A stretch of 64,000 bases of DNA, taken from Chondrilla cf. caribensis (lineage: Eukaryota; Porifera; Demospongiae; Chondrillida; Chondrillidae). This document shows positions 36,334-47,705 of this stretch, one piece after another. Below the pieces are notes generated by a model. It ran no database searches, was not told the DNA's origin, and saw nothing but the letters and a program-made list of their open reading frames with translations. The translations under genes were made by a program, and so were the position numbers. Where the stretch lies: assembly GCA_964020155.1 (NCBI GenBank), contig OZ026565.1:1823501-1887500 (forward strand), written 5' to 3'. Positions within the stretch are counted from its first letter, which is position 1. Every line of letters starts with the position of its first letter.

Positions 36334-36555
36334 TGGAAACTAGTAAGCTGTCTGAAGTATACATGTGTATACACTCAGTATGTACAGGACAATGTTGTTG
36401 TCGATAACTGTTGTTGTGATTCCCACCATGCATACATACAAGTTGTCATAATAAATCTTCCCGCAATAACATATTTTGGTGATGTAAGTTTTCTTAACAT
36501 AATTTTATACTCTGTGTACCTTCAGGTCATCACCATGCCATTCACAGTAGTGTAG
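36334..36555 (+). repeat. Array module M, copy 9
   Basis: Well-preserved copy with TACAG|GACAATG, GATGTAAGTT, CTTCAG and CATTCACAGTAGTGTAG. Confidence 0.75.
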
Positions 36556-37306
36556 TACCAGCAAACATACATGAGTTGCTGGCATGTACGTACTCTCATG
36601 CATGCGGTCATGCTGTATATGTGTATTCAAGCCATCAGCACCCAATGGTGTTTTGGTAGCGTACCAGCAAGGTGATTCATATGCTAATACAGTCAGTAAT
36701 ACTTAATAGTACGTATGTACATTCACATCAATTACAACTTGAGCAGAGACATACAAACTTATTCTGTCAGTTATAGAGATACATTCACATTTGGGTGTAC
36801 TTCCCAGGGATTACTGTGATGTGTGATAGTGTGCCTTACTGATTCTTATTTAAATGTGATGTGTTTCTGTAAGACTTGAGTGTAGCTACTTACATACCTG
36901 CACATTATTACTTGTATTATTACTGTATGTAAACCTTTTTGTATTCTGAGGATTTTGCCAGAATCCATTTAGTGAATACAAAGTCGGACACTTTGTAATT
37001 CTTAAAAGTAGATTTGTGGTACCATCAATAACAGGTATTACTGAAACTCATACACAGACTACGAGTTAGCTGGCTGCCATATTCTAGGTTAGCACATACT
37101 GGTGATGTGTACTAAACATGGTAATAATAAGTGTTATAAGGTGTTATAGGGCTAAAAGGCAACAGTCTATAGGGGATGTGAGTGCACACAACTAAGACCC
37201 TCAAGGGCTGGTCCAGTTCTGTTGTCAATCCCCGTTGTATGTGTGTTGTTCTCTACATAACACAGTCCGGTCATGTGGTACTAATTTCTAATATAATTAT
37301 AGATAA
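36556..37306. other. Intergenic DNA upstream of gene 37412
   Basis: Common spacer. The GTGTTATA repeat is reduced to two or three units (37130-37150). No gene seen. Confidence 0.55.
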
Positions 37307-37358
37307 ATTCAATTAAGAAGCAGCACAGTGTCATTGTTATTCACCATAGGATATAATA
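37307..37358 (+). promoter_or_regulatory. Core promoter block of gene 37412
   Basis: TTCAATTAAGAAGCAG and a weaker TATA (GATATAATAG, about 37350-37359). Confidence 0.5.
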
Positions 37359-37411
37359 GTATGTTATCATCCAACCTGTTGTTCAAGAATCCTATAGTGA
37401 ACTGATTGGAA

Positions 37412-38887
37412 ATGACCAAGTTTTTGTTCTTTGTACTTTTGGTCTCTCTTAACGCTCTCTACTGCTATTCCCAGAGGAACCCTAAACCTCCCCAGCCATC
37501 CTCCTCTCCCACTCCCTCCTCTGAACAGTGTAATGCAGAATACGTGTTGAAGGGACCACTGGTAGGTCCTCCTGGACGTGACGGAGTTCCGGGACGGAAT
37601 GGACGTAATGGTCGTGATGGGGTTGCAGGTCGCGATGGTAAAGATGGCACTCCCGGTCTCCCAGGTGTAGCTGGTCCCCCAGGTCCTAGTGGTGGATCCC
37701 CGGGCTCTCCTGGCCCAGCTGGTCCTCCTGGTTCAACCGGCCCTCCTGGCTCAACTGGTCCCCAAGGTCCACCAGGTCCCAATGGTGGTCCTCCTGGTCT
37801 TCCAGGTGTTCCTGGCTCTCCAGGTCCTAGTGGAGTGAACCTCGATGATCTTCGTCAGATTATGCGATTGATAGCTAAAGAAGAACTGAAGAATGTATCT
37901 AGTGGAAATCGTGACCCGGTGAAGGTTGTTGTGGAGTATAATAAACTGTGTCCTACGACTAATCCCTATGCCAATACATCCTTCCATGCCACTAAATTCC
38001 CAAGACCCTTACCTACACTAACACCACCAACTGCTAGACCAGGAACTGTTGGAACTCTGAACCAATCGTGTGCTCAGGGACGTAGCCGTAGTGATGCCGC
38101 TGTTTCCTGTCGCAAGATCTTGAATTGTAACCCTCGCCTCTCCTCTGGTTACTACTGGATTAGAACCTTACATCCATCAAGATATTATGAACTATTTCAC
38201 TACGTCTATTGTCACATGGAGGATGACATCTGTGGACTTGAAGGAATGACAAGAGTGGCCTTCTTGAACATGAATGATTCTTCTGCTCGTTGTCCTTACT
38301 CACTGACCACAACTGTTGAGTCTGGGAAGAGAATGTGCATCAGTTCAGTATCAGGTACTTACTATTCTTCAATAGTTCATGATGTGTTCAATATAAGCTA
38401 TGATATTGTGTGTGGGAGAGCAGTTGGGTATTCTTATTATGCACCACGTGCCTTCAATGGTGGTGCTATTGATACTTCCTATGCTTCTGGGTTGTCCATT
38501 ACTTATCGAATAGGAGGCAAGCGCAATCACATTTGGACCTATGCTGCTGGTCTCCAGGAAACAAATCTAGGATCTTTTACACATGCCTACAACTGTCCAT
38601 GTTCTACATTTTCTGGTGATTCACCTTCGCGTTTTGTTGGCAACAACTTCTATTGTGATTCAGGTACCCATTCATCACCAACCTATAAATGGTACATGAA
38701 CAATCCCCTCTGGGACGGACAGGGTTGTCATTCAACTTCCCTTTGCTGTAACAACAAACGCCAGCCATGGTTCAGGACCATTCTACCCGACACCACCAAT
38801 TCCAATATTGAAGTTCGATGGATGGATCCTCGTGGTCATGGCACTGCTATTGTGGGTGTTGAGCTGTTGGAGCTGTATGTGTACTAG
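37412..38887 (+). CDS. Secreted ficolin-like collagen protein, subfamily A (491 aa)
   Basis: Signal peptide [20 protein letters not shown], linker [30 protein letters not shown], about 29 Gly-X-Y triplets (14+10+5) starting with a basic stretch [19 protein letters not shown]. Neck [26 protein letters not shown] and NQSC sites. C-terminal domain: [48 protein letters not shown] (D for the usual E), [31 protein letters not shown]. The short CRKILNCN stretch resembles B genes, a possible conversion patch. Confidence 0.85.
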   Translation: MTKFLFFVLLVSLNALYCYSQRNPKPPQPSSSPTPSSEQCNAEYVLKGPLVGPPGRDGVPGRNGRNGRDGVAGRDGKDGTPGLPGVAGPPGPSGGSPGSPGPAGPPGSTGPPGSTGPQGPPGPNGGPPGLPGVPGSPGPSGVNLDDLRQIMRLIAKEELKNVSSGNRDPVKVVVEYNKLCPTTNPYANTSFHATKFPRPLPTLTPPTARPGTVGTLNQSCAQGRSRSDAAVSCRKILNCNPRLSSGYYWIRTLHPSRYYELFHYVYCHMEDDICGLEGMTRVAFLNMNDSSARCPYSLTTTVESGKRMCISSVSGTYYSSIVHDVFNISYDIVCGRAVGYSYYAPRAFNGGAIDTSYASGLSITYRIGGKRNHIWTYAAGLQETNLGSFTHAYNCPCSTFSGDSPSRFVGNNFYCDSGTHSSPTYKWYMNNPLWDGQGCHSTSLCCNNKRQPWFRTILPDTTNSNIEVRWMDPRGHGTAIVGVELLELYVY

Positions 38888-39129
38888 CTAATACATTTAC
38901 TACTGCAATGTGTGTACGTGCCTCCTTGCAATATTATACTATAACTGTGTGTAACAAATATAAAATTGCATCATATGTGTTTTCCTTAAATTCGTATTAC
39001 TTAATCATCATTTCAATAACGGTGTCAATTATAATATTGATGTGAATTATAATGATGATAAAATGTAAATGATTAATGTGTCATTTGTACATACATACAT
39101 ACATACATACATACGTACATACATACATG
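38888..39129. other. Subfamily A 3' flank
   Basis: A-type 3' sequence and a TACA microsatellite at about 39090-39128. Confidence 0.6.
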
Positions 39130-39475
39130 TAATAGCTAAATTACCTCTCTAGAAGCTGTAGCAGATATACAGACACCTTTGCCTAATTGATACCGAGGGT
39201 GAAGCCCGAGGTGTCAATTAGGCAAAGGTGTCTGTGTCTGCTACAGCTTCTTCAGAGGTACTTTAGCTATTATGTGGTATGTTGTGTCAATCAGTTGCTA
39301 TTAATTTTGAAAGCGCACATTTGGTTGAGCAATGATTAGTAGATGTGTGAAGAGGAAATAACCAATTATCCACAATGCAACATTGAATGAAGCGCGAGTA
39401 CATCAGGGAAGTGTGCACACATCACGAATGTGTGCACTGCTTTTCCTTTGAAGTCGCCCATGCAACATACCACAT
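39130..39475. mobile_element. Composite foldback element, copy 1
   Basis: 39130-39271 is a long palindrome. Arms AATAGCTAAATTACCTCT/AGAGGTACTTTAGCTATT and CCTTTGCCTAATTGATACC/GTGTCAATTAGGCAAAGG surround the centre CCGAGGGTGAAGCCCGAGG. It is followed at 39272-39475 by a segment with inverted ends TGTGGTATGTTG and GCAACATACCACA, holding a GTGCACACATCACGAATGTG hairpin. The whole unit recurs in reverse orientation at 43534-43875. Confidence 0.7.
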
Positions 39476-40032
39476 ACATGCATACATACATACATACATA
39501 CATACATACATACATACACACATATGTACGTATGTACATGCACACATACAGTGGTGATTGAAAGTAAATACCCTACTCGCTTGTAAGTACCTCGAGAGGC
39601 CTCTTGAGGCCTGGCATCCCCTCGATACTCGTTATCACAACCTTGTATCACACGAACACTTATTAACACTAACACAACCGATAGCGTATGAACGATCACA
39701 GATGCTAACGATGTAGTCATAGCTCTATTTGAACGTATGAAAGATCTCTACGTTGGACCAAGGAATCGTTTCTTGATAAACGAAAGGCATGACGCCTAGC
39801 AAAATCCTTCAAATTTAGTGCAAAGAAGGTATAGCTACAGCAGCATATGTGCGAAGATGGCTGAAGTGCTAAGAGGCCAATCAAGGTTGGTCAGTTTCAG
39901 AGACAATCTTTGCTCGTAAAGAACATTGCGAATTATCCAAGTATGTAAAATATTCTTGGACCAATGTTCAAGAGAATGACTAACATGTTTCCTGGGGAGC
40001 TATCGTGCCTTATCGAGCCCATTTAACTTTAA
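39476..40032. other. Spacer with the A-flank extra block
   Basis: CATA microsatellite (39480-39550), GTGATTGAAAGTAAATA, then the same block as 30975-31440. No gene seen. Confidence 0.55.
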
Positions 40033-40683
40033 CCCTTTTCCGGTCACAAGCCACTTATGTGGCTCACATTACTCCCGGTCGCGCGCACTATACATTTTCA
40101 TTTTATATTGAGAATATCATGGATAGTTTATACGACTTAAATAAAGGCTTTTGTACAGTTTGAAGCAAATGTGATTTATAGAAAGTCGGTTTTGAGCGAA
40201 TAAAAATTGAAGTATGCGAAGTTATACGTAGGAATACACGGAAAATGTTACGGAACGCACAAAACTAAAATGGCGGGAACTTAAAACCTATCGAATTATG
40301 CCCGAATTCTGCTTGATATAATTCTCTAACAAGCCTTTTTACACCATGAATACTTTAATAGATAATAAATTAGGTCAAATAAGCTTCGTTGGCATCATCT
40401 AAACGTACCAAATGGAAATAAAACGCGGTTTGCGTTCCTATATCATAGTATCCTTACGTATAAATATCGTTCGATAAAAGGCATCGTTTCTAACCCTTTT
40501 CATATCGCCGAGGTACAACTTTGAAACCAACTGATAGAAAAAGGAATCATCTTCATTTTTATAACCAATAAACAGTCGATGAGCATCTTACTGAAGGTTT
40601 CAACAACTTAAATGTTTACACCACTAAAGTGGCTGGCGACCGGGAGCAGTACCGCGAAAAATTGCAACGCGACCAGAAAAGGG
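40033..40683. mobile_element. piggyBac-type non-autonomous element, 651 bp
   Basis: The ends CCCTTTTCCGGTC and GACCAGAAAAGGG are inverted repeats, flanked by TTAA at 40029-40032 and 40684-40687. Subterminal CTCCCGGTCGC and GCGACCGGGAG form an inner inverted pair. The paralogous block has a single TTAA at 31260-31263 in the same context (CCCATTTAACC to TATTTCGAAG), an empty site. No transposase ORF. Confidence 0.8.
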
Positions 40684-41276
40684 TTAATAAATTTCAAAGA
40701 GATTTGCTGTCTAAATTCTCCGCTCAAGATTGAAACAGTGATCAGTGTAGTGCCATAGCTCATACAGTTAAAATATGATACGAATCACCTCGACTACAAT
40801 TGGTGCCTTCAAGAACCAAGGGTTCAAGTACACGTACGAGCACACGAGAGCACTTGGGAGTGCCCCGCAAGTTTTGGTATTATTACTTGCAATCACATAT
40901 ATACACAGACCACAAGTTAGCTGGCTTCCATATTCTAGGTTAGCACACACTGGTGACATAGTAATGCAACAATGGCCGATGTGTACTAAACATGGTAATA
41001 GTAAGTACTATAAAGTGTTATAAGATGTTACAAGGTGTTATAAGGTGTTATATGGTTTTATGAGATGTTATAAGGCTAAAAGACAACAGTCTATAGAGGA
41101 TGTGAGGCCTCTCAAGTGCACACAAATGAGGTTCTTAAGGTTCTGTCGTCAATCCCCACTGTAGTGTGTGTTGTTCTCTATGTAACACAGTTTGGTCATG
41201 TGGTACTAATTTTTAATTTAATTATGAATAAAATTTAATTACAAAGCAGAACTGCGATAATTGTTATCCATCATAG
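40684..41276. other. Intergenic DNA upstream of gene 41331
   Basis: End of the extra block, then promoter-distal repeats including GTGTTATAAG units (41007-41060). No gene seen. Confidence 0.55.
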
Positions 41277-41283
41277 TATAAAA
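41277..41283 (+). promoter_or_regulatory. TATA box of gene 41331
   Basis: TATAAAA, 54 nt before the first ATG. The upstream CCAAT-like block is altered (TTTAATTACAAAGCAG). Confidence 0.6.
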
Positions 41284-41330
41284 TAGTGGAGGTATGTTAC
41301 TATCCTACCTGCTGTTGAAGAATCTTGATT

Positions 41331-42773
41331 ATGATAATGACCAAGTTTTTGTTCTTTGTACTTTTGATCTCTGTTAATGCTATCTACTGCTATTCCCAGA
41401 AGAACCCTCAGCCTTCTCCCCAGCCATCCTCCTCTCCCACTCCCTCCTCTGAGCAGTGTAATGCAGAATATGTATTGAAGGGACCACTGATAGGTCCTCC
41501 TGGACGTGATGGTAGAGATGGCACTCCCGGTCTCCCCGGTGTAGCTGGTCCCCCTGGTCCCCCAGGTCCTAGTGGTGGACCCCCAGGCTCTCCTGGCCCA
41601 GCTGGTCCTCCTGGTTCAACCGGCCCTCCCGGCTCAACTGGTCCAAAAGGTCCACCAGGTCCCAATGGTGGTCCTCCTGGTCTTCCAGGTGCTCCTGGCT
41701 CCCCAGGTCCCAGTGGAGTGAACCTCAATGATCTTCGTCAGATTATGCGATTGATTGCTAAGGAAGAATTGAAGAATGTATCTAGTGGAAATCGTGACCC
41801 AGTGAAGGTTGTTGTAGAGTGTGATAAACTGTGTCCTACAACTAATCCCTCTTCCAATACATCCTTCCATGCCACTAAATTCCCAAGACCCTTACCTACA
41901 TTAGCACCACCAACTCCTGGACCAGGAACTGTGGGAACTCTGAACCAGTCGTGTGCTCAGGGACGTAGCCGTAGTGATGCCGCTCTATCCTGTCGTGAAA
42001 TCTTTAAATGTAATGATCGTCTCTCATCCGGTTACTACTGGATTAGAACTTTGCATCCATCAAGATACTACGAACTGTTTCACTATGTCTACTGTAGCAT
42101 GGAGGAGGGCATCTGCGGACATAAAGGAATGACAAGAGTGGCCTTCTTGAACATGAATGACTCTTTTGCTCGTTGTCCTCCTTCACTGACCACAACTGTT
42201 CAGGCTGGGAAGAGAATGTGCATCAGTTCAGTATCGGGTACTTACTATTCTTCAGTAATTTACGATGTATACAATATAACCTATAATTTTATGTGCGGGA
42301 GAGCAGTTGGGTATTCTTATTATGCATCGCGTGCCTTCACTGGTGGTGCTATTGATACTTCCTATGCTTCTGGGTTGTCCATTACTTATCGAATAGGAGG
42401 CAAGCGCAATCACATTTGGACCTATGCTGCTGGTCTCCAGGAAACAAATCCGGGATATCGTTCTTCACAAGCCTACAACTGTCCGTGTTCCACATATCCT
42501 GGTACTGAATCTCCTCGCTTTATCAGCAACAACTTTTATTGTGAGCCAGGCAGTCATTCAACACCAACCCGTAAATGGTACATGGGAAATCCCCTTTGGG
42601 ATGGACAGGGTTGTCATTCAACTTCCCGTTGCTGTAACATCAAACGTCAGCCATGGTTCTGGACCATTCTACCCGACACTACCACTTCCAATATTGAAGT
42701 TCGATGGATGAATCCTCGGGGTCATAGCAATGAAATAGTGGGTATTGAGCTGTTGGAGCTGTACGTGTACTAG
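41331..42773 (+). CDS. Secreted ficolin-like collagen protein, subfamily A (480 aa)
   Basis: Two in-frame ATGs (41331 and 41337). The second matches the family start MTKFLFF, and the first would be met first by a scanning ribosome. Signal peptide, linker with [16 protein letters not shown], about 24 Gly-X-Y triplets (9+10+5). Neck [18 protein letters not shown], and ECDKLC with the extra Cys. C-terminal domain: [114 protein letters not shown]-type 3' flank follows. Confidence 0.85.
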   Translation: MIMTKFLFFVLLISVNAIYCYSQKNPQPSPQPSSSPTPSSEQCNAEYVLKGPLIGPPGRDGRDGTPGLPGVAGPPGPPGPSGGPPGSPGPAGPPGSTGPPGSTGPKGPPGPNGGPPGLPGAPGSPGPSGVNLNDLRQIMRLIAKEELKNVSSGNRDPVKVVVECDKLCPTTNPSSNTSFHATKFPRPLPTLAPPTPGPGTVGTLNQSCAQGRSRSDAALSCREIFKCNDRLSSGYYWIRTLHPSRYYELFHYVYCSMEEGICGHKGMTRVAFLNMNDSFARCPPSLTTTVQAGKRMCISSVSGTYYSSVIYDVYNITYNFMCGRAVGYSYYASRAFTGGAIDTSYASGLSITYRIGGKRNHIWTYAAGLQETNPGYRSSQAYNCPCSTYPGTESPRFISNNFYCEPGSHSTPTRKWYMGNPLWDGQGCHSTSRCCNIKRQPWFWTILPDTTTSNIEVRWMNPRGHSNEIVGIELLELYVY

Positions 42774-43218
42774 CCACTACATTTACTACTACAGTGTGTG
42801 TGTACTTGCTGCTCTCTGCAATATTATACTATGCATATAACTGTGTAACAAATATTACATTGCAAATTACTATCTATCAAATCAGTAACGCAGTCAATTA
42901 TAATATTGATGTGAATTATAATGATAGTAGAATGTATATTGGTGATTTGTCATTTTATACACACATATGTACATACATACATATGTACAGTACATACATA
43001 CATACATACATACATAGCTGCGATGTTGGTGCATCTTTGTGAGTTGTTATTCATTTACTATTGAAATAATTGATTACTAACCTGAAGACTGTATGTGCTA
43101 TAGTTGAGGATTGTTTTGACTCAAGGTCTCTAATGACAGGACAACTATAATTGAAATAACAATGTTATTAAAAATAAAATCACATCTCTCATCAGAGAAC
43201 TACCCGTACTGCTCAACA
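42774..43218. other. Spacer leading into a subfamily C fragment
   Basis: A-type 3' flank, a TACA microsatellite (42960-43015), then the C-type upstream region (GATGTTGGTGCATCTTTGTG, CAACCTGAAGACTGTATG). The same A-to-C transition occurs after gene 50550. Confidence 0.6.
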
Positions 43219-43509
43219 ATGAACAATTTTTTTTTTTTGTTTTGTTTCTGTCTTGTTGCCAACTTCTGTTATGCTAGCAAGGTATCTCAGTTGTCATCTG
43301 TTCAGCCATCACACCAGCCATCTTCGCAGCTAATTCTTCAACCGGGTCTGACTGCATCCAAATTTGTTATCAGGTTCTCAGTATTCTTCAGTAATTTACG
43401 ATGTGTTCAACATCAGCTGTGACTATGTTTGTGGGAGAGCAGTTGGATATTCTACCATGCAGGGATGTCGTGCATCTTCCTGTTGCTGTGACATCAAACG
43501 TCAACCATA
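43219..43509 (+). pseudogene. Internally deleted subfamily C member
   Basis: Starts like gene 52494 (MNNFFFLFCFCLVANFCYAS) with a Gln/Ser/Pro linker (LQPGLTASKF). At about 43370 it jumps into C-terminal-domain sequence ([23 protein letters not shown]) in another frame. A second jump at about 43457 leads to [16 protein letters not shown], after which microsatellite and a foldback element follow. Collagen, neck and most of the domain are gone. Confidence 0.8.
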
Positions 43510-43533
43510 CATACATACGTACATACATACATG

Positions 43534-43875
43534 TGGTATGTTGCGTGGGCGACTTCAAGGGAAAAGCTGTGCACACATTCGTGATGTGTGCACACTTCCC
43601 TGATGTACGCACACTTCATTCGATGTTGCATTGTGGATAATTGGTTATTTCCTATTCACACGTCTACTAATCATTGCTCAACCAAAGGTGCTCTTTCAAA
43701 ATTAATAGCAACTGATTAACAACATACCACATAATAGCTAAAGTACCTCTTGAGAAGCTGTAGCCAATGCATACACCTTTGCCTAATTGATACCGAGGGC
43801 GTAGCCCGAAGTGTCAATTAGGCAAAGGTGTCTGTATATCCGGTACAGCTTCTCGAGAGGTACTTTAGCTATTAC
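43534..43875. mobile_element. Composite foldback element, copy 2 (reverse of 39130-39475)
   Basis: Reads TGTGGTATGTTG...CAACATACCACA, then the palindrome TAATAGCTAAAGTACCTC...GAGGTACTTTAGCTATTA with centre CCGAGGGCGTAGCCCGAAG. Orientation is opposite to copy 1. Confidence 0.7.
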
Positions 43876-44106
43876 ATACATAGCTGCAATGTTGGTGCAT
43901 CTTTGTGAGTTGTTGTTCATTACTATTAAAGTTATTGATTGCCAACCTGAAGACTGTATGTGCGAAGTTGTGGATTGTTTTGACTCAAGGTCTCTAATGA
44001 CAGGATTCCTGTAAACCTTACAGTATATGTATATGCTATAATTGAAATAACAATGTTAAGAATAAAATCATATCTCTCATCAGAAAACTACCCGTACTGC
44101 TCAACA

Positions 44107-44289
44107 ATGGACAAGTTTATTTTCTTTTTGTTTGCTTCTGTCTTGTTGCCAACTGCTATCATGCCACCAAGGTACGTATCTCAGTCGTCATCTGAGCCAT
44201 CTGTCCAGCCCTCACCCCAGCCATCTTCGCAGCCAACTCTTCAACCAGATCTAACCGCACCCAAATTTGATCAGTGTGACACGCAATGT
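44107..44289 (+). pseudogene. 5' fragment of a subfamily C member
   Basis: [20 protein letters not shown], a linker rich in Ser, Gln and Pro, then DQCDTQCTLHTPL. At about 44289 it is joined directly to array module M (GATTCCCACCATGC), so no collagen or C-terminal domain exists. Its upstream region duplicates that of 43219. Confidence 0.85.
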
Positions 44290-44445
44290 ACATTGCACAC
44301 ACCACTTGATTCCCACCATGCATACATACAAGTTGTCATAATTAACCTTCCCACAATAACATGTATTGGTGATGTACATTTTCTTGATATAATTCTGTAC
44401 TGTGTGTACCTACAGGTCATCACCATGCCATTCACAGTAGTGTAA
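44290..44445 (+). repeat. Array module M, copy 10 (fused to a C fragment)
   Basis: Starts inside the module and remains open in the frame of the fragment to TAA at 44443-44445. The GT site has changed to GATGTACATT. Confidence 0.7.
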
Positions 44446-45262
44446 TACTAACTCATGAGCTGCTAGCATGTACTCTCATGCATGCAGTCATGCTGTATGT
44501 GTATTCAGCCATCAGCACCCAATGGTATTTGGTAGCACACCAGCAAGGTGATGCATATGCTAATACAGTCATGTTAGTCAATACAGTAATATTTATTATT
44601 ATGTTCATTCACATCATACAATTGCAACTTGAGCGGAGACATACAAATGTCTTCTGCGATTTGAAGTGGCATATTTGAGTGTAATGCCAAGCAGAGTGCT
44701 GAGATGTGTGATAGTGTACCTTACTGATTCACATTTATATTTGATGTGTTTCTGTGAGGTTTGAGTGTAGCCACATACTTTTTTGTATTCTGAGGATTTT
44801 GCTAGAATTTCTTGGTAGTGAATACAATGACAGACACTTTGTAATACTTAAAAATAGATTCACAGTGCCATCAACAACAGGTATTACTTAAACTCGTACA
44901 CAGACCGCTAGTTGGCTGGCTGCCATACTCTAGGTTAGCACATAATGTGATGTGTACTAAACATGGTAATAGTAAGTGCTATAAGGTGTTTTGAGGCTAA
45001 AAGGCAACAGTCTATAGGGGATGTGAGTGCACACAACTAAGACCCTCAAGTGCTGGTCAGGTTCTGTTGTCAATCCCCATTGTATGTGTTCTGTTCTCTA
45101 CTTAACACAGTCTGGTTAAGCGGTACTAGTTTCTAATTTAATTATGAATAAAATAAAATTAAGAAGCAGCACTGCAGTCGTTGTTATCCAACATAGTATA
45201 TAGTAGTATGTATGTTACTATCCAACCTGTTGTTCAAAAATCCTGTAGTGAGCTAATTAGTA
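44446..45262. other. Spacer and promoter of the member at 45263
   Basis: Common spacer. The promoter block is present (AAAATTAAGAAGCAG; TATATAG at 45197-45203, 66 nt before the ATG). No other gene seen. Confidence 0.55.
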
Positions 45263-46485
45263 ATGGCCCCGTTTTTATTCTTGCTACTTTTGGTCTCTCT
45301 TAACGCTATCTCCTGCTATTCCGAGAAGAGCCCTCGGCCTTCTCCCCGACCATCCTCCTCTCCCACTCCCTCCTCTGAGCAGTGTAATTTGGTAGTGGTG
45401 GTCCTCCTGATCCTCCAGGGACTCCTGGCTCCCCAGGTCCTAGTGGAGTGAACCTTGATGATCTTCGTCAGATTATGCGATTGATTGCTAAGGAAGAATT
45501 GAAGAATATTAGTTATGAACATCGTGAACCTCTAAAGGTTCTTGTGGAGTATGACAAACTGTGTCCTATCACTAATCCCCCCAGCAATACAGCGTCGACT
45601 GTATTTAAATCCTGCCCTACTTTACCTCCACTTACTGTCAGACCACGAATACTTAACCCTCTTGTGAATCAATCGTGTGCTCTTGGGCTCACTCGGGAGG
45701 ATGCTGCTGCTTCTTGTCGTGAGATCTATCATTGCAACACTCGTCTCCCATCCGGCTACTACTGGATTAAAACTGTACAACAATTGACATTTCACGAAGT
45801 ATTTCACCACGTCTACTGTCACATGGAGGATAACATTTGTGGACTGAGAGGAATGACAAGAGTGGCCTTTTGGAACATGAACAACACACTTGCTCGTTGT
45901 CCTTTTTCACTGATCCCAACTATTCAGTCTGGAAAGAGGATGTGCACAAGTCCAGTATCATCAATTAATCATTATTCTTCTATGTTTTATGATGTGTTCA
46001 ACATCAGTTATAATTTGGTGTGTGGGAGAGTAGTTGGTTATGCCTATGGTGAGACATACGCTTTTTATAATACCCAACGCATTGATGCATCCTACGTTTC
46101 TGGATTATCTTTTACAAATCGCATTGGGGGTGTACACAATCACATTTGGACCTTTGCAGCTGGTTATCGCGACGATAATAATTATCGTGATACCTCGTAC
46201 AATTGTCCTTGTGCAATACGTTCTGGCAGGCGACCTCAACAATTTGTTGGCACCAACTTCTATTGTGAGTCAGGTAGCCATTCAACACCAACCAACAAAT
46301 GGTACATGAACAATACGCTCTGGGACGGACAGGGATGTTCTGGATCTTCACACTGTTGTCAGGGTGGACGCCAATCTTGGTTTATGACTGCTCTGCCTGA
46401 AGCCACCCGTTCCAATATCGAATTTCGCTTGATGAATCCATATGGTGCTTTGGGGGTTGAGCTGTTGGAGTTGTATGTGTACTAA
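45263..46485 (+). pseudogene. Subfamily B member with most of the collagen region deleted out of frame
   Basis: Signal peptide [20 protein letters not shown] and linker to SEQCNLV. Nearly all collagen triplets are then missing. The join near 45393 shifts frame (VVVVLLILQGL) and reaches a stop at 45449-45451. The other frame carries [17 protein letters not shown], neck [18 protein letters not shown] and a complete B-type C-terminal domain: [41 protein letters not shown] in the variable loop, [21 protein letters not shown], all open from 45448 to 46485. The domain is undamaged, so the deletion is recent or a sequencing or assembly error is possible. TG tract at 46508-46612 after the stop. Confidence 0.8.
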
Positions 46486-46504
46486 CTCATACATGATTTA
46501 CTAC

Positions 46505-46575
<71 letters not shown>

Positions 46576-46923
46576 CATGTGTGCATACGTGTGTGTGTGC
46601 ATGCATGCGTGTGAATTACATATCTGTTCCAATATTTCCTAAAGTTTGTATGGTAGTGAATTGCAATTAATAATATTCTATGGAAACCTTAGTTATCATT
46701 AATTTTGTGCATAATTCAAGCATACACACTTCGTACATTAATGTATGTTTGAGTAATTGCATGTTGAATACTTGTTAAATTCAGTGTTGTATTCCATACA
46801 GAACACTGAGGAAAAATGTCAAATTGCTGTATTCTACATGAATTAATTTTAATATCATTCCAATTTGGACAGTTTTGAATTCTGAATGTTGTATAAAGGA
46901 TGTACCCTATGAATATGTGGACC
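46486..46923. other. Subfamily B 3' flank and unique sequence
   Basis: TG tract, short B flank, then about 170 bp not seen elsewhere in the window (TTGAATACTTGTTAAATTC and on). No gene seen. Confidence 0.55.
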
Positions 46924-47429
46924 TACGGTACGGTCCATAAAAAAGGTAAGGGTAATTTCGTTTGCTGGTTTTCGGATAACGGATAAACGCTAACCTTTAT
47001 CAGGGCACCGTTCACCGTAAACCGAAAACCGTTAATGCATAACGTAAGCGCATTTCTGTGACGTAATACGTGATTAGATCACAAAGTACGAGTTTTATCG
47101 AGGCAAGATCGTTGTCCTTACTAACGGAAGAAGCTACACTCTCACCGAAGCAAATTCCATCCTTTCGCACCAAGAACCATTCTTTCCGAGTCGCTGAAGT
47201 CACACTTCTATTAAGCTCTCCTGCTATGCTGTGATGTATATACGTATTCGTACGTACGTATATGATATTCAGTTAACGGTTATCCAAAAACCACTAACGG
47301 TTTTCGGATAACGCTTCTTCGAAAAAGTTAACGGTTTTCGGGTGAAGATTCTTCGAAAAAGTTAATGGTTTTCGGTTTAATTGGTAGCTTTTATCCGTTA
47401 CCGTTACCTTTTTTATGGACCGTACCGTA
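46924..47429. mobile_element. Non-autonomous DNA transposon with 23-bp perfect TIRs
   Basis: The left end TACGGTACGGTCCATAAAAA continues AGG; the right end at 47407-47429 is its exact complement (ending ATGGACCGTACCGTA). Inner AACGGTTTTCGGATAACG motifs repeat three or four times in both orientations. No obvious target duplication was found and there is no transposase ORF. Family undetermined. Confidence 0.75.
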
Positions 47430-47596
47430 TATTATAGGTGTCCCTATTTTCTGTGGTTGCCAGGTTGGACAGTCTGGGATGTGAGGCTTCCAGCTTGTCG
47501 GGTTCTGTGGTCAATCCCTACTGTGTGTGTGTGCTATTCTCTACATAACACAGTCCAGTCATGTGGTACTAATTTCTAATTTAATTATGAATAAAA

Positions 47597-47646
47597 TCCA
47601 ATTAAGAAGCAGCACTGCAGGTATTGTTATCCAACATAGTATATAG
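47597..47646 (+). promoter_or_regulatory. Core promoter block of gene 47706
   Basis: TCCAATTAAGAAGCAG and TATATAG at 47640-47646, 66 nt before the ATG. The transposon at 46924-47429 ends only about 170 nt upstream, replacing the usual distal region. Confidence 0.6.
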
Positions 47647-47705
47647 TAGTAAGTATGTTATCATCCAACCTGCCGTCCAAGAATCCTATAGTGAACTGAT
47701 TGACA

